DNA from: Gemmatimonadota bacterium
GTDB taxonomy: Bacteria; Gemmatimonadota; Gemmatimonadetes; Gemmatimonadales; GWC2-71-9
Length of the DNA: 64,000 nucleotides
NCBI GenBank assembly: GCA_009692185.1
Contig: SHZT01000001.1
Location: 141,247 to 205,246 of the forward strand
Reading direction: 5' to 3'
Position numbers and translations under genes: made by a program. Positions 29,098-38,984 of the stretch are shown here, in pieces. Positions within the stretch are counted from its first letter, which is position 1. Every line of letters starts with the position of its first letter. A model generated the notes under the pieces. That model had not been told where the DNA came from and ran no database searches. It saw only the letters and a program-made list of their open reading frames with translations.

Positions 29098-30018
29098 TCA
29101 GCCCCCTTCCACGAACCCGATCAGTTTCACTTCCGGCTCGAGCACAACGCCGAACCGGTCATGGACCCGTTCACGCACGGCATCCATCACGGCTCGCACA
29201 TCGGCGGCGGTCGCCGCCCCGGTGTTCACGATGTAGTTGGCGTGCATGCGGGACACCTCTGCATCTCCGACCCGGAATCCCTTGAGATCGGCGGCGTCAA
29301 TCAGGTGCCCCGCCGTCCGGTCTTCCGGATTGCGGAAGACGGACCCGCAGCACGGCTCGTCAAATGGCGTTCCGTCCTTGCGCTTCTTCAGGTAGAGCGA
29401 CAGTTCCTGCTGCGTCTGCACCGGGTCTCCGGGCACAAGCTCCACGGTCGCACCAACCACGACCAGGCTATCGAGCCCGCTCGAACGATAGCGCCACCCG
29501 ATCTCCGTACCCTTGAGACTCCGAAGCGCCCCGGTCGAGTCCACGACGTCCACCACCCGCGTACACGAACTGAAGTCCTGCCCGTGGGCCCCGGCGTTCA
29601 TGTACACACCGCCCCCGACCGTCCCCGGCACGCCAACCAATCGCTGGGCGCCTCCGTGACCGGCGGCGGCGCTCTTCCGCGCGAGTATCGGCGTGGGCAA
29701 TCCGGCCCCCACCGACCACCGGGAACCCTCCGGTCCCTCGCGAGCGACCTGGTCGAGTCCTTTGCCGATCTTCAATACGATGCCGTCGAAACCGCGGTCG
29801 GCCACGAGCACGTTCGACCCCAAGCCAAGCACCAGCCAGTTCGTGCCGGACTCCGCCGCGAACCGGAGCGTCGCCGCGACATCGTCGGGCGCCCGCGGCA
29901 GGACCAGCGCCGTGGCCGGGCCGCCGATGCGATAGGTGGTGTGGCGGGACAGCGGCTCCCCGTAGCGAACCTCGCACGTAAGTCTGGCGGCGAGCGCACT
30001 CCGGAGAGCGGCGGTCAC
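29098..30018 (-). CDS. murB: UDP-N-acetylenolpyruvoylglucosamine reductase
   Basis: A 306-residue FAD enzyme that reduces UDP-GlcNAc-enolpyruvate to UDP-MurNAc. FAD-binding motifs (Gly-Leu-Gly-Ser-Asn-Val-Leu; Pro-Gly-Thr-Val-Gly-Gly-Gly) and the active-site Cys-Gly-Ser-Val-Phe-Arg-Asn-Pro are present. The Ala-Gly-His-Leu-Ile-Asp then Leu-Lys-Gly pattern marks the shorter type II MurB. The start is GTG, in a GTGA junction with carB; codons further upstream belong to carB. Confidence 0.94.
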   Translation of the reverse strand: MTAALRSALAARLTCEVRYGEPLSRHTTYRIGGPATALVLPRAPDDVAATLRFAAESGTNWLVLGLGSNVLVADRGFDGIVLKIGKGLDQVAREGPEGSRWSVGAGLPTPILARKSAAAGHGGAQRLVGVPGTVGGGVYMNAGAHGQDFSSCTRVVDVVDSTGALRSLKGTEIGWRYRSSGLDSLVVVGATVELVPGDPVQTQQELSLYLKKRKDGTPFDEPCCGSVFRNPEDRTAGHLIDAADLKGFRVGDAEVSRMHANYIVNTGAATAADVRAVMDAVRERVHDRFGVVLEPEVKLIGFVEGG

Positions 30019-33000
30019 TTGCGACCCGGTGCCGGGCCAGGGCGTCCTGGCTGGGTCGCAGGCGTCCCGGGAACCGCGGCCTGCGCGTACCACTCCTGGA
30101 GGCAGCGCACGGTCCGAACCCGGGTGCGCAGGGCATCGATCGCGTCGCACGCCGCGTGCGCGGCCGACATGGTCGTGGTATACGGCACCCGATGCTGGAG
30201 CGCCGTCCGCCGGATGTGATAATCGTCGCGCGCGGTGATCTTGCCGAGCGGCGTGTTGATGAGCAAGTGCACCGCCCCGGAGACGATCAAGTCGGTCGCG
30301 TTGGGGCGCCCCTCCCACACCTTGAGCACCGACTCGACGGGGACGCCCCGGCTTGCCAGGTACTGGGCCGTGCCGCTGGTGGCCAGGATGCGGAAACCCA
30401 TCTTGTGAAACCGCTGGACGATTGGCAACAAGGCCGGCTTGTCGTGATCATTGACCGTAACGAACACCGACCCCTCGAGCGGCAGGGCGCCATCGGCCCC
30501 GATCTGCGCCTTGGCGTAGGCCATGCCGAACGTGTCGTCGATGCCCATGACCTCGCCCGTGGACTTCATTTCCGGGCCGAGCAGCGTGTCCACGTTGGGC
30601 AGCTTGGTGAATGGGAAGACCGCTTCCTTCACCGCGACATACGGCACCTGCGGGTCATCGGTCATGCCCAGGTCGCCGAGTGAATGGCCCACCATGACGG
30701 CGGCGGCCAGCCGCGGGAGCGAGACGCCCGTGGCTTTCGACACGAACGGAACCGTGCGGGAGCCCCGGGGATTCACCTCGAGGACGTAGACGACCCCGCT
30801 CTTCACGGCGTACTGCACGTTGATGAGCCCCACCACGCCCAGCGCGACCGCGAAGTCGCGGGTGTGACGCTTCATGGTTTCGACCACCGCGGCGTCGATA
30901 GCAAACGGCGGCAGGACGCAGGCGGAATCGCCCGAGTGAATGCCGGCCTCCTCGATGTGCTGCATCACGCCGCCGATCACGCATCGCTTGCCATCGCACA
31001 GCGCATCGACGTCCACTTCCATGGCATCTTCGAGGAACCGGTCGATCAGCACGGGGTGTTCCGGCGCGACGCGCGCCGCCCGGTCGAAATAGTCGCGAAG
31101 CGACGGCTCGTCGTAGACGATCTTCATGGCCCGGCCGCCCAGCACGTACGAGGGCCGCACCAGGACGGGATACCCGATTCTGAGCGCGGCGGCGACCGCC
31201 TGCTCGACGCTGGTGGCGGTCCCGTTGGGTGGCTGTTCGACGCCGAGGTCCCGCGCCAGCTTCTCGAAACGGCGGCGGTCTTCGGCGACATCGATAGCCT
31301 CAGGCGACGTGCCAAGGATCTTTACGCCGGCCGCTTCCAGTCCCTTGGCCAGCTTCAGCGGGGTCTGCCCGCCCAGCTGGACAACGACGCCCTTCGGCTG
31401 TTCGAGCCGGACGATCTCCAGCACGTCCTCCAGCGTCAGGGGCTCGAAGTAGAGCTTGTCAGAAATATCGAAATCGGTGGAGACGGTTTCCGGGTTCGAG
31501 TTGATCATGATCGTGCGATACCCGAGGTCCCGCAGCGCGAGCCCCGCGCGCACACAGCAGTAGTCAAACTCGACGCCCTGGCCGATCCGGTTCGGCCCCG
31601 AGCCCAGGATGATGATGCCGGCCTCTCCGAGGGGCTCCGATTCGTTTTCCTCGTCGTACGAGGAATAGAGGTAGGGCGTCTTCGACGGGAATTCCCCGGC
31701 GCAGGTATCCACCACCTTGTAGGCCGGGTGAATGCCCAGCGCCCACCGTTCCGCCCGGATGTCCGCTTCCTTTTTCCCCCGCAAGTCCGCCAGCTGACGA
31801 TCGGAGAACCCCATGCGCTTCATGGACCGGAGTTGCGGGGCCCCGACGGCCGGCGCGGCCCGGAACTCGGCCTCCGCCGCGATCAGTTCGGCCAGCTGCT
31901 GGAGAAACCACGGGTCGATGTTCGTCAGCCCGTGGACCTCCTTCACGGACACGCCGGCGAGCATGGCGCGCTTGACCTGGAAGATCCGTTCGGGCATGGG
32001 CGTTCCCAGGGCCGCCCGAATCGTGTCGGCGTCGCCCGCCTCGAGGCGGTCGTCAACCGGCGTCTGGCCCACCGTCCACCCGGGACGGTCGATTTCCAGC
32101 GCGCGCAGGCCCTTCTGGAACGCCTCCTTGAAGGTCCGGCCGATGGCCATCGACTCGCCGACGGACTTCATTTGCGTCGTGAGCCGCGCGTCGGCCTCGG
32201 GGAATTTCTCGAATGCGAACCGGGGACACTTGACCACGACGTAGTCCAGCACCGGCTCGAAGGACGCCGGCGTGGTCTTGGTAATGTCGTTGGGCAGTTC
32301 GTCCAGCCGGTAGCCGACCGCGAGCTTGGCGCCGATGCGCGCGATCGGGAAACCGGTTGCCTTGGATGCGAGCGCGGACGAGCGCGACACCCGCGGGTTC
32401 ATTTCGATTACCAGCATTTCGCCGGTTTCCGGGTTCACCGCGAACTGGATGTTGCACCCTCCGGCGGCGACCCCGATTTCGCGAATGATGGCGATGGAGG
32501 CATCGCGCATCAGCTGGTACTCGCGGTCCGTCAGGGTCATGGCCGGGGCAACCGTGATCGAATCGCCGGTGTGTACGCCCATCGGGTCCAGGTTCTCGAT
32601 GGAACAGACGATCACGACGTTGTCGAAACCGTCCCGCATGACCTCCAGCTCGAACTCCTTCCACCCCAGCACCGACTGCTCCAGCAGGGTCGAATGCACC
32701 GGGGAAAGATCCAGCGCGCGTTCGATCAGGGCCTCGAGTTCCGCCCGGTTGTACGCGATTCCACCTCCGGTGCCGCCCAAGGTAAACGAGGGCCGGGCGA
32801 TGATCGGGTACTCGAGCGTCTCGACCGCCTTCAGGGCCTCCGCCACCGACTTCACGACGACACCGGCCGGAGTCTTGAGGCCAATGCGTTCCATGGCCAG
32901 CGCGAATTCCCGGCGGTCTTCCGCCATCCGGATGGCCCGGGCGTCCGCCCCGATCAGTTCCACGCCGTACTTGGCGAGCGTACCGTCCTCGGAAAGGGCC

Positions 33001-33299
33001 ATCGCCACGTTGAGCGCGGTCTGCCCGCCCATGGTCGGGAGAAGCGCATCGGGCCGCTCGCGCTCGATGACGCGGGCCACCCACTCCGGCGTCACGGGCT
33101 CGATGTAGGTCCGATCCGCAATTTCCGGGTCGGTCATGATGGTCGCCGGATTGGAGTTGACCAGCACAACCTCGTAGCCCTCTTCCTTGAGCGCCTTCAC
33201 GGCCTGAGTGCCGGAATAATCGAACTCGGCCCCTTGCCCGATGACGATCGGGCCCGAGCCGATGAGCAGAATCCGCTTGATATCAGTCCGCTTGGGCAC
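30015..33299 (-). CDS. carB: Carbamoyl-phosphate synthase large chain
   Basis: A 1094-residue protein with two ATP-grasp carboxylate/carbamate kinase halves (each opening with Gly-Ser-Gly-Pro then Ile-Gly-Gln-Gly), an oligomerisation domain and a C-terminal MGS-like allosteric domain. With CarA it makes carbamoyl phosphate for pyrimidines and arginine. carA is not adjacent, although pyrD and pyrF occur 6-7 kb further on. Its start overlaps the end of the rmd-like gene by 17 bases. Confidence 0.97.
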   Translation of the reverse strand: MPKRTDIKRILLIGSGPIVIGQGAEFDYSGTQAVKALKEEGYEVVLVNSNPATIMTDPEIADRTYIEPVTPEWVARVIERERPDALLPTMGGQTALNVAMALSEDGTLAKYGVELIGADARAIRMAEDRREFALAMERIGLKTPAGVVVKSVAEALKAVETLEYPIIARPSFTLGGTGGGIAYNRAELEALIERALDLSPVHSTLLEQSVLGWKEFELEVMRDGFDNVVIVCSIENLDPMGVHTGDSITVAPAMTLTDREYQLMRDASIAIIREIGVAAGGCNIQFAVNPETGEMLVIEMNPRVSRSSALASKATGFPIARIGAKLAVGYRLDELPNDITKTTPASFEPVLDYVVVKCPRFAFEKFPEADARLTTQMKSVGESMAIGRTFKEAFQKGLRALEIDRPGWTVGQTPVDDRLEAGDADTIRAALGTPMPERIFQVKRAMLAGVSVKEVHGLTNIDPWFLQQLAELIAAEAEFRAAPAVGAPQLRSMKRMGFSDRQLADLRGKKEADIRAERWALGIHPAYKVVDTCAGEFPSKTPYLYSSYDEENESEPLGEAGIIILGSGPNRIGQGVEFDYCCVRAGLALRDLGYRTIMINSNPETVSTDFDISDKLYFEPLTLEDVLEIVRLEQPKGVVVQLGGQTPLKLAKGLEAAGVKILGTSPEAIDVAEDRRRFEKLARDLGVEQPPNGTATSVEQAVAAALRIGYPVLVRPSYVLGGRAMKIVYDEPSLRDYFDRAARVAPEHPVLIDRFLEDAMEVDVDALCDGKRCVIGGVMQHIEEAGIHSGDSACVLPPFAIDAAVVETMKRHTRDFAVALGVVGLINVQYAVKSGVVYVLEVNPRGSRTVPFVSKATGVSLPRLAAAVMVGHSLGDLGMTDDPQVPYVAVKEAVFPFTKLPNVDTLLGPEMKSTGEVMGIDDTFGMAYAKAQIGADGALPLEGSVFVTVNDHDKPALLPIVQRFHKMGFRILATSGTAQYLASRGVPVESVLKVWEGRPNATDLIVSGAVHLLINTPLGKITARDDYHIRRTALQHRVPYTTTMSAAHAACDAIDALRTRVRTVRCLQEWYAQAAVPGTPATQPGRPGPAPGRK

Positions 33300-34200
33300 T
33301 CACCACCTCGGCCAATGTCTGTTCAAGCGTCTTCGCCGGCGCCCACCCGGTCGCGGCCCTGAGCCGGGCCGAATCACCCACCAGGTAGGGGATATCAGCC
33401 GCGCGCAGGAGCGCAGGGTCGGGCTCCGGTATGGCGCGGTGCCCAACCAGGTCACACAGCATGTAGAACATTTCCTCCAGTGAGACCGGCCGGCCGGCCG
33501 CCACGTTGTAGGTCTCGCCCGGCTGGCCGCGGGTCAGGAGCAGCAGGTACGCCTCAATCACGTCATCGACGTGCAGGAACTCCCGCACGGGCGTCAGGTT
33601 GCCGACCCGAACGGCCGGCGCCTTCACCTTTTTCGCCAGGGCCAGGCGGGCCGCGAACGCCGGCACGACAAACCGTTGATCCTGCCCCGCGCCGGTATGG
33701 GCGAACGCGCGCGCGACCATGACCCGGAGCCCCGTCCGCCGGTGGACTTCGAGCACGGCGATTTCCGCCGCCAACTTCGTCGCGGCATACGGCGAGCACG
33801 GGGCCGCCGGGTCCGTCTCGGTGCGCGGCACCGGAGGACCCGCTCCGTACACCTCGGCAGTGGAGGCCAGGAGGAACACCGGATTCCCTTCGACCAGGGC
33901 TTCGGCAAGCCGGGCAGTGGCCACCGTGTTGATTTCCCACGCCAACCCCGGGTCCCGGCGCGCTTCGTTCCCGGACGAGACCGCCGCGAGGTGCACCACC
34001 GCTTCCGGGCCGGTGCGCGCGGCATCGAACACCGACGCCGGCTGGGCCAGGTCCAGATCGACTTTCTGCGCCCTTGGGTCTACCGGGGCGAGTGTCCCCG
34101 AAGGGCGGACGGCGGCGATCACTTCGTGACCTCCATCCAGCAGGCGCGGCACCAGCCGGGAGCCGACGAAACCGTCAGCCCCCGTCACCAGGACCCTCAC
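33283..34200 (-). CDS. GDP-4-keto-6-deoxymannose reductase-like SDR
   Basis: A 305-residue extended SDR with Gly-Ala-Asp-Gly-Phe-Val-Gly-Ser and catalytic Tyr-Ala-Ala-Thr-Lys. Its partner is inferred from the gmd gene directly upstream (GTGA junction), which makes GDP-4-keto-6-deoxymannose. The C-terminal Gly-Asp-Ser-Ala-Arg-Leu then Thr-Gly-Trp resembles Rmd, so GDP-D-rhamnose is the likely product, with GDP-talose or fucose as alternatives. The start is GTG. The longer open frame upstream is gmd out of frame. Confidence 0.78.
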   Translation of the reverse strand: MRVLVTGADGFVGSRLVPRLLDGGHEVIAAVRPSGTLAPVDPRAQKVDLDLAQPASVFDAARTGPEAVVHLAAVSSGNEARRDPGLAWEINTVATARLAEALVEGNPVFLLASTAEVYGAGPPVPRTETDPAAPCSPYAATKLAAEIAVLEVHRRTGLRVMVARAFAHTGAGQDQRFVVPAFAARLALAKKVKAPAVRVGNLTPVREFLHVDDVIEAYLLLLTRGQPGETYNVAAGRPVSLEEMFYMLCDLVGHRAIPEPDPALLRAADIPYLVGDSARLRAATGWAPAKTLEQTLAEVVSAQAD

Positions 34201-35162
34201 CGCTGATTCGCGAGGCGCTGGAGGTCCGCATCCACCATCATCCGAACCAGGTCCGCGAAGCCGACGGTCGTGGACCATCCCAGCTGCCGCTTCGCCTTCG
34301 ACGGATCGGCGAGGAGCATGTCCACTTCGGCCGGCCGCACCAGGGCGGGATCCGTCTTGACGAACTCGCGCCAGTTGAGGCCCACGTGCCGGAAGGCGAT
34401 CTCGAGAAATTCCTCGACGGCATGGGTCTCCCCGGTTCCGACGACGTAGTCGTCCGGTTCCTTCTGCTGGAGCATGCGCCACATGGCATCCACATAGTCG
34501 CCGGCAAACCCCCAGTCCCGGCAGGCCTTGGTATTGCCGAGCTTGAGGTCCTTCGCCAGGCCGAGCTTGATGCGGGCCACACCGTCTGAGATCCGCCGGG
34601 TAACGAACTCGAGCCCGCGGCGGGGCGATTCGTGATTGAACAGGATGCCGCTGACCGCGAACATCCCGTACGACTCCCGGTAGTTCACCGTGATGTGGTG
34701 ACCGTACACCTTGGCAACGCCGTATGGGGAGCGGGGGTGAAACGGCGTTGCCTCGTTCTGCGGGGAGTGTGCCACTTTCCCGAACATCTCCGACGAGCTG
34801 GCCTGGTAAAAGCGCGCCGTCGGGTGCGCCAGGCGCAGGGCCTCGAGCAGCCGCGTGACCCCGAGGGCCGTGAACTCGCCGGTCAGGACCGGCTGGGCCC
34901 AGCTGGTCGGCACGAAGCTCTGGGCGGCGAGGTTGTAGACCTCGTCCGGCTTCACGTCCCGCACGACGGTCGTGAGGGAATGCTGGTCCAGCAGGTCGGC
35001 GGCCACGATGGTGAGCCGGTCAATCAGGTGGCCAATCCGCTCATAGGAGTCGTGCGACGTCCGGCGGACGACGCCGACGACGCGGTACCCCTTTGCCAGC
35101 AGGAACTCCGCCAGGTAGGAACCGTCTTGTCCGGTGACGCCGGTAATCAATGCCGTTGGCAT
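34197..35162 (-). CDS. gmd: GDP-mannose 4,6-dehydratase
   Basis: A 321-residue SDR: Gly-Val-Thr-Gly-Gln-Asp-Gly-Ser-Tyr-Leu binds NADP, Ser-Ser-Ser-Glu-Met-Phe-Gly carries the Thr/Ser-Glu catalytic motif, and Tyr-Gly-Val-Ala-Lys is the Tyr-Lys pair. Further Gmd signatures are Asn-His-Glu-Ser-Pro-Arg-Arg-Gly and Arg-Asp-Trp-Gly-Phe-Ala. It converts GDP-mannose to GDP-4-keto-6-deoxymannose. It begins the minus-strand sugar operon, divergent from rpmB. Confidence 0.95.
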   Translation of the reverse strand: MPTALITGVTGQDGSYLAEFLLAKGYRVVGVVRRTSHDSYERIGHLIDRLTIVAADLLDQHSLTTVVRDVKPDEVYNLAAQSFVPTSWAQPVLTGEFTALGVTRLLEALRLAHPTARFYQASSSEMFGKVAHSPQNEATPFHPRSPYGVAKVYGHHITVNYRESYGMFAVSGILFNHESPRRGLEFVTRRISDGVARIKLGLAKDLKLGNTKACRDWGFAGDYVDAMWRMLQQKEPDDYVVGTGETHAVEEFLEIAFRHVGLNWREFVKTDPALVRPAEVDMLLADPSKAKRQLGWSTTVGFADLVRMMVDADLQRLANQR

Positions 35163-35174
35163 GTAACCCTGCCC

Positions 35175-35203
35175 TTGAGAGGTGGCCGCCCTGCGGCTAT
35201 CTT
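35175..35203 (+). promoter_or_regulatory. Putative sigma70 promoter of rpmB
   Basis: Plus-strand TTGAGA (35175-35180) and TATCTT (35198-35203) are separated by 17 bases. Transcription would begin near 35210, about 50 bases before the rpmB ATG. It lies in the 96-base divergent spacer shared with gmd. Confidence 0.6.
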
Positions 35204-35258
35204 CTTGCCTCGATTGGAAATGCACACTTTCGACTTCACTAACTGAGTGTCAACGACC

Positions 35259-35471
35259 ATGGCTCGAATCTGTGACGTGTGTGGCAAGAAGCCGAGCTTC
35301 GGCCACAATGTAAGCCACGCGAACAACAAGACGAATCGGCGCTGGTACCCCAACCTGCAAACGGCTCGCGTCCTTACGGACGGCAAGATCCGCCGGATCC
35401 GGGCGTGTACCCAGTGCCTCAAGTCGAACCGCGTTCAAAAAGCCCCCCGCCGGAACCCCGCCGCCGCCTGA
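35259..35471 (+). CDS. rpmB: 50S ribosomal protein bL28
   Basis: A 70-residue bL28 with Ala-Arg-Ile-Cys-Asp-Val-Cys-Gly-Lys and a C-terminal Cys-Thr-Gln-Cys pair, so this is the zinc-binding C+ form. The segment Val-Ser-His-Ala-Asn-Asn-Lys-Thr is diagnostic. The ATG at 35259 is the family start; a GTG four codons upstream is in frame but unnecessary. It is the only plus-strand gene in this part of the window. Confidence 0.96.
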   Translation: MARICDVCGKKPSFGHNVSHANNKTNRRWYPNLQTARVLTDGKIRRIRACTQCLKSNRVQKAPRRNPAAA

Positions 35472-35476
35472 AGCGC

Positions 35477-35504
35477 AAAAAAAACGGGGACCCAAAGGTC
35501 CCCG
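35477..35504 (-). terminator. Rho-independent terminator of the alpha operon
   Basis: A perfect 8-base-pair stem, CGGGGACC/GGTCCCCG (35485-35492 and 35497-35504), has a 4-base loop. Read on the minus strand it is followed by eight T residues (35484-35477). It lies 23 bases past the rplQ stop and faces the convergent rpmB. The plus-strand side lacks a clean T-tract, so it mainly serves the minus strand. Confidence 0.88.
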
Positions 35505-35526
35505 CTCTGTCAGCTTTCCCCAGCGT

Positions 35527-35883
35527 TCAGTCCGCAAGGAGCTCGATCCGGGCCAACTCGGCCCCGTCACCGACCCGGTGGCGGAGCTTGATGATCCGGG
35601 TGTAACCACCCGGCCGGCCCGCGAACCGCGGCCCAAGGACCTTGAACAGCTTCCCGCTCACTTCACGATCCTTGATTTTCCGCTCTACCAGCCGCCGCGC
35701 ATGCAAGTCGCCGCGGCGCGCCAGCGTGATCAGCTTCTCGACGTAGGGCCGGAGTTCCTTGGCCTTGGCAACCGTCGTTTCGATCCGATCGTGCTCGAAG
35801 AGCGACGTGGCCATGTTGCGAAGCATGGCCCGGCGATGGGTGGACGTCCGGCTGAGCTGCCGGATGCTGGCACCGTGCCGCAT
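35527..35883 (-). CDS. rplQ: 50S ribosomal protein bL17
   Basis: A 118-residue bL17 (Met-Arg-His-Gly then Leu-Ser-Arg-Thr-Ser-Thr-His-Arg; Leu-Phe-Glu-His-Asp-Arg-Ile-Glu-Thr-Thr; Gly-Gly-Tyr-Thr-Arg). It is the last gene of the alpha operon, overlapping rpoA by one base (TAATG), and ends before the terminator. Confidence 0.97.
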   Translation of the reverse strand: MRHGASIRQLSRTSTHRRAMLRNMATSLFEHDRIETTVAKAKELRPYVEKLITLARRGDLHARRLVERKIKDREVSGKLFKVLGPRFAGRPGGYTRIIKLRHRVGDGAELARIELLAD

Positions 35884-36938
35884 TAGGCCTCTCCACCAAC
35901 TTCGACGCCGCCGGCCGCAGCCGGAGGAGTCCCGGGGTTCGTGACCACGAGGTCGCCGTCCCGCTCATCGAATGCCATTCCGAAATTGAGCCCCTCGCGG
36001 CGCAGCAGGTCGGCGATTTCGCCCAGAGCCTTCTCGCCCACGTTCTTCACCCGCAGCAGTTCGTCTTCGGCATAGCGGACGAGGTCGCCCAGGGTGCTGA
36101 TGTTGAAATTCTTGAGCGAATTGATGGACCGGACCGACAGGCCGCAGTCGTCGATCGGCCGGGCCAGCAGGCCACGAAGGCGGGCGGAGTCCTTCTGGCC
36201 GGCGCCGTTTTCCCGGGGCGCGGGCGACACGTTGCCGAAGTCGGCGAAGTGCCGGAAGTGCTCCTGAAGCAGCGTGGCCGCGTAGGCCACCGCGTCTTCC
36301 GGCGTCAGCGTGCCGTTGGTTTCGACCGTCACGGTCAGCCGGTCGAAGTCGGTGCGCTGGCCAACGCGGGTCTCGGCAACGGTGAAGTTCGCACGCCTGA
36401 CGGGGTTGTAGATCGCGTCGATGCGGACCAGGTCAACCGGCAAGGAACGATCAACCGGGTGCTGGGACGCCTCGATGTAGCCCCGGCCACGGTTGACGTA
36501 GAGCTCGCCGTTGATTTCCCGGTTCTCCTGGAGGGTAAACAGCAGCTGCTCAGGGTGTACGACGCGAATGGCGCCGTGGAGTTCGATATCCCGCGCCAGG
36601 ACCGGACCGGCCTTGGTGGCCTTGAGGCGGAGCACCACCTCGTTTTGGTCCTCTGCCAGGACCAGCGTCAGCGCCTTGAGCTGCTGGATGACCTGGTGGA
36701 TGTCTTCGACCACCCCGGGGATCGTCTGGTGCTCATGCATGACGCCGTCCAGCCGGAAGGCCCAGACGGCCGCACCCGGCAGCGACGAAAGGAGCATGCG
36801 CCGCAGCGAATTGCCCAGCGTGTATCCATACCCCCGCTCCAGCGGCTGAAGACGGAACTCAGCCGCGAACGGGTTGTCGTCCCGCTTCGTCATTTCGACG
36901 AGGTGCGGGCGTACCAGTCCTGCGAGATCGACTTTCAT
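35883..36938 (-). CDS. rpoA: RNA polymerase alpha subunit
   Basis: A 351-residue alpha subunit. The N-terminal dimerisation domain has Leu-Glu-Arg-Gly-Tyr-Gly-Tyr-Thr-Leu-Gly-Asn-Ser-Leu-Arg-Arg. The C-terminal domain that contacts UP elements and activators has Ser-Val-Arg-Ser-Ile-Asn-Ser-Leu and Lys-Asn-Val-Gly-Glu-Lys-Ala-Leu. The ATG at 36938 is the family start; the frame runs nine codons further upstream. It lies between rpsD and rplQ in the standard order. Confidence 0.97.
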   Translation of the reverse strand: MKVDLAGLVRPHLVEMTKRDDNPFAAEFRLQPLERGYGYTLGNSLRRMLLSSLPGAAVWAFRLDGVMHEHQTIPGVVEDIHQVIQQLKALTLVLAEDQNEVVLRLKATKAGPVLARDIELHGAIRVVHPEQLLFTLQENREINGELYVNRGRGYIEASQHPVDRSLPVDLVRIDAIYNPVRRANFTVAETRVGQRTDFDRLTVTVETNGTLTPEDAVAYAATLLQEHFRHFADFGNVSPAPRENGAGQKDSARLRGLLARPIDDCGLSVRSINSLKNFNISTLGDLVRYAEDELLRVKNVGEKALGEIADLLRREGLNFGMAFDERDGDLVVTNPGTPPAAAGGVEVGGEA

Positions 36939-36942
36939 CAGG

Positions 36943-37578
36943 CTATTTCGAGTAGAGCTCCACAATGAGCTGCTCCTGCGCGACGATCGGAATTGTCTCG
37001 CGCGTTGGACGCTCGGTCACTTTCCCTACGACCTTTTCGGAATCCACGCTGATCCAGGACACCGGCGCCGCGCGGGACAGCGCTTCGAGCGCGGCCTTCA
37101 CGATGACGAGGTCCTTGCTGGCCGGAACGAGCCCGATTTCATCCTGGGGCGCCATGCGGAAAGACGGGATGTCGACCGTCTGGCCGTTGACCTGGATGTG
37201 GCGGTGCCGGACCAGCTGACGCGCCGCCTTGCGGCTGGGCGAGAAGCCCATGCGGAAGACGACGTTGTCCAGCCGGGTCTCCAGTGCCACCAGCAGGTTC
37301 TCGCCGGTCACGCCGGGCTCTTCCTTCACGCGATCGAAGATGTTCCGGAACTGCTTTTCCGTGAGCCCGTAGATACGCTTCACCTTCTGCTTTTCGCGAA
37401 GCTGCTTCGCGTATTCGGACACCTTGCGGCGGCGCCCCGTGTTCTGCCCGTGCTGGCCGGGTGCGTACTGCCGGCGCTCCACGGCGCATTTCTCGGTGAG
37501 GCAGCGCGACCCCTTGAGAAACAGCTTCGTGCCCTCTCGACGGCAAAGCCGGCAAGCCGGCCCGGTATAACGCGCCAT
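36943..37578 (-). CDS. rpsD: 30S ribosomal protein uS4
   Basis: A 211-residue uS4 with the zinc-binding N-terminus (Cys9, Cys12, Cys26, Cys31) and the S4 RNA-binding domain (Val-Arg-His-Arg-His-Ile-Gln-Val-Asn-Gly). It nucleates 30S assembly and in many bacteria represses its own operon by binding the mRNA leader. It lies between rpsK and rpoA. Confidence 0.97.
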   Translation of the reverse strand: MARYTGPACRLCRREGTKLFLKGSRCLTEKCAVERRQYAPGQHGQNTGRRRKVSEYAKQLREKQKVKRIYGLTEKQFRNIFDRVKEEPGVTGENLLVALETRLDNVVFRMGFSPSRKAARQLVRHRHIQVNGQTVDIPSFRMAPQDEIGLVPASKDLVIVKAALEALSRAAPVSWISVDSEKVVGKVTERPTRETIPIVAQEQLIVELYSK

Positions 37579-37579
37579 G

Positions 37580-37975
37580 CTAGACCCGCCGCTTCTTGGG
37601 CGGACGGCACCCGTTGTGCGGGATGGGCGTCACGTCACGAATGGCGGAAACGTGGAGCCCGGCGGTGGCCAGCGCCTGGATGGCCGACTCGCGGCCGGCA
37701 CCGGGACCCTGGACCCGCACCGCCACCCGGCGAAGCCCGAGATTGTAGGCCTCGCGGGCGCAGTTTTCGGCGGCCACCGTCGCGGCGAAGGAGGTCGACT
37801 TCTTCGACCCCTTGAAGCCGGACTTTCCCGACGAGCCCCAGGAAATCGTGTTGCCCGCGGTGTCGGTGATAGTGACCAGCGTGTTGTTGAACGTGGCCGT
37901 GATGTGGACCACGCCCTCGGCGTCGACGTGCTTCTTGGCGCGCTTGGCGCCCGGAGCCGCTGCTGTATCTGCCAT
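37580..37975 (-). CDS. rpsK: 30S ribosomal protein uS11
   Basis: A 131-residue uS11 with the family motifs [22 protein letters not shown] and the basic C-terminus Pro-Pro-Lys-Lys-Arg-Arg-Val. It is directly abutted by rpsM with no gap, and the stop is two bases from rpsD. Confidence 0.97.
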   Translation of the reverse strand: MADTAAAPGAKRAKKHVDAEGVVHITATFNNTLVTITDTAGNTISWGSSGKSGFKGSKKSTSFAATVAAENCAREAYNLGLRRVAVRVQGPGAGRESAIQALATAGLHVSAIRDVTPIPHNGCRPPKKRRV

Positions 37976-38359
37976 TTACTTCTTCGCCAACACTTTCTTT
38001 TTCCCGGCGATCGCCCGGCGCGGGCCCTTCTTGGTCCGCGCGTTGGTATGAGTCCGCTGGCCCCGCACCGGCAGGCCCTTCTTGTGACGGGTCCCCCGGT
38101 AGGCGCCGATATCCATGAGGCGCTTGATGTTCATTGCCACTTCGGTGCGGAGCGCGCCTTCGACCTTCACTTCCCGCTCGATGACCTGGCGCAGACGCGC
38201 CACTTCGGCGTCGGACAGGTCGCGCACACGGGTGTTGGGATTGACTGCCGTCTTGTCCAGCAACCGCTGCGACGTGGGCGAGCCGATCCCGAAGATGTAT
38301 GTCAGCGCAACCTCGACCCGCTTCTCACGCGGCAAATCAACCCCGGCTATGCGTGCCAT
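37976..38359 (-). CDS. rpsM: 30S ribosomal protein uS13
   Basis: A 127-residue uS13 ([31 protein letters not shown]). Its lysine-rich tail is longer than in E. coli (118). It follows rpmJ by two bases. Confidence 0.97.
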   Translation of the reverse strand: MARIAGVDLPREKRVEVALTYIFGIGSPTSQRLLDKTAVNPNTRVRDLSDAEVARLRQVIEREVKVEGALRTEVAMNIKRLMDIGAYRGTRHKKGLPVRGQRTHTNARTKKGPRRAIAGKKKVLAKK

Positions 38360-38361
38360 GG

Positions 38362-38478
38362 TTATCCCTGCCGCTGCTTGTGCTTGGGATTACGAGGACA
38401 GATGATCCGAGTGACCCCCCTGCGTAGCACGACTTTGCAATGCTCGCAGATGGGCTTCACGCTTGAACGAACTTTCAA
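38362..38478 (-). CDS. rpmJ: 50S ribosomal protein bL36, TTG start
   Basis: A 38-residue bL36 ([10 protein letters not shown]) with zinc ligands Cys11, Cys14, Cys27 and His33. The only start consistent with the conserved Met-Lys-Val-Arg N-terminus is a TTG at 38478, which has a GGAG ribosome-binding sequence six bases upstream and a promoter just beyond. An in-frame ATG farther upstream would add 38 residues without family similarity and read back through the promoter. First gene of the alpha operon. Confidence 0.93.
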   Translation of the reverse strand: MKVRSSVKPICEHCKVVLRRGVTRIICPRNPKHKQRQG

Positions 38479-38510
38479 AAAAGTCTCCAGGGATTTTCGG
38501 TCAGACTCGC

Positions 38511-38539
38511 AATATAGAAATGGGGGAAAGGCGACGCAA
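38511..38539 (-). promoter_or_regulatory. Sigma70-type promoter of the alpha ribosomal operon
   Basis: Minus-strand TTGCGT (38539-38534) and TATATT (38516-38511) are spaced by 17 bases. The transcript would start near 38504, about 26 bases before the rpmJ TTG. It explains how the operon is expressed without an upstream infA/secY segment. Confidence 0.7.
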
Positions 38540-38558
38540 GTGAGGGGTTTGCCGCCGT

Positions 38559-38984
38559 TTACGGGGTCACCCGAATCTCCGTCAATTGCCACCGTCCGGA
38601 GGCCAGGCGAAACCCGAGCAATACGGTTTCCACCAGGGGGTCAGAGGTGCCGCTGACCACGTAGCGTCGCGACCCTTCGGCATACGCCTGTCCCGGCCCC
38701 GCGGCCCGGACGGTTCGGATGTCGAACGCCACTTCGGACGCCGGCCGGAGGAATCCCCGGAGAATGCGCACCCCCTGGGTCCGGGGAATGGCTCCTGCCT
38801 CGTCGTCCCCGCCACGGAGGCGAAGCGTCAGGGAGTCCGCGTCGAGGAGACTTTCGACGTCGTGCACCAGCCACGCCGCCTGCACCCGCGCCGCGGCCTG
38901 GCGAAGCGCAGGGTCCTGGCCACTGGCCGGCATGGGCCCGGCAGCAACCAGCAGGGAACAGAGAATCAGGCGGCGGAAGCGCAT
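38559..38984 (-). CDS. Small secreted protein of unknown function
   Basis: A 141-residue protein with a signal peptide ([10 protein letters not shown], cleavage near Ala-Ser-Gly-Gln) and a compact mature domain of about 118 residues. The mature part resembles the NTF2-like / DUF4783-type fold in pattern (Glu-Ser-Leu-Leu-Asp-Ala-Asp then Trp-Gln-Leu-Thr-Glu-Ile-Arg at the end), but this is not certain. It overlaps the end of pyrF by 19 bases. No catalytic residues are recognisable. Confidence 0.65.
   Translation of the reverse strand: MRFRRLILCSLLVAAGPMPASGQDPALRQAAARVQAAWLVHDVESLLDADSLTLRLRGGDDEAGAIPRTQGVRILRGFLRPASEVAFDIRTVRAAGPGQAYAEGSRRYVVSGTSDPLVETVLLGFRLASGRWQLTEIRVTP

Noticed and set aside
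30684..33362. An 892-codon plus-strand open frame opposite carB
   Set aside because: Antisense to carB, low-complexity composition, no family; a shadow of codon bias.
34200..34482. Long upstream extension of the rmd-like gene
   Set aside because: It lies out of frame within gmd and has no similarity; the GTG at 34200 gives the SDR start.
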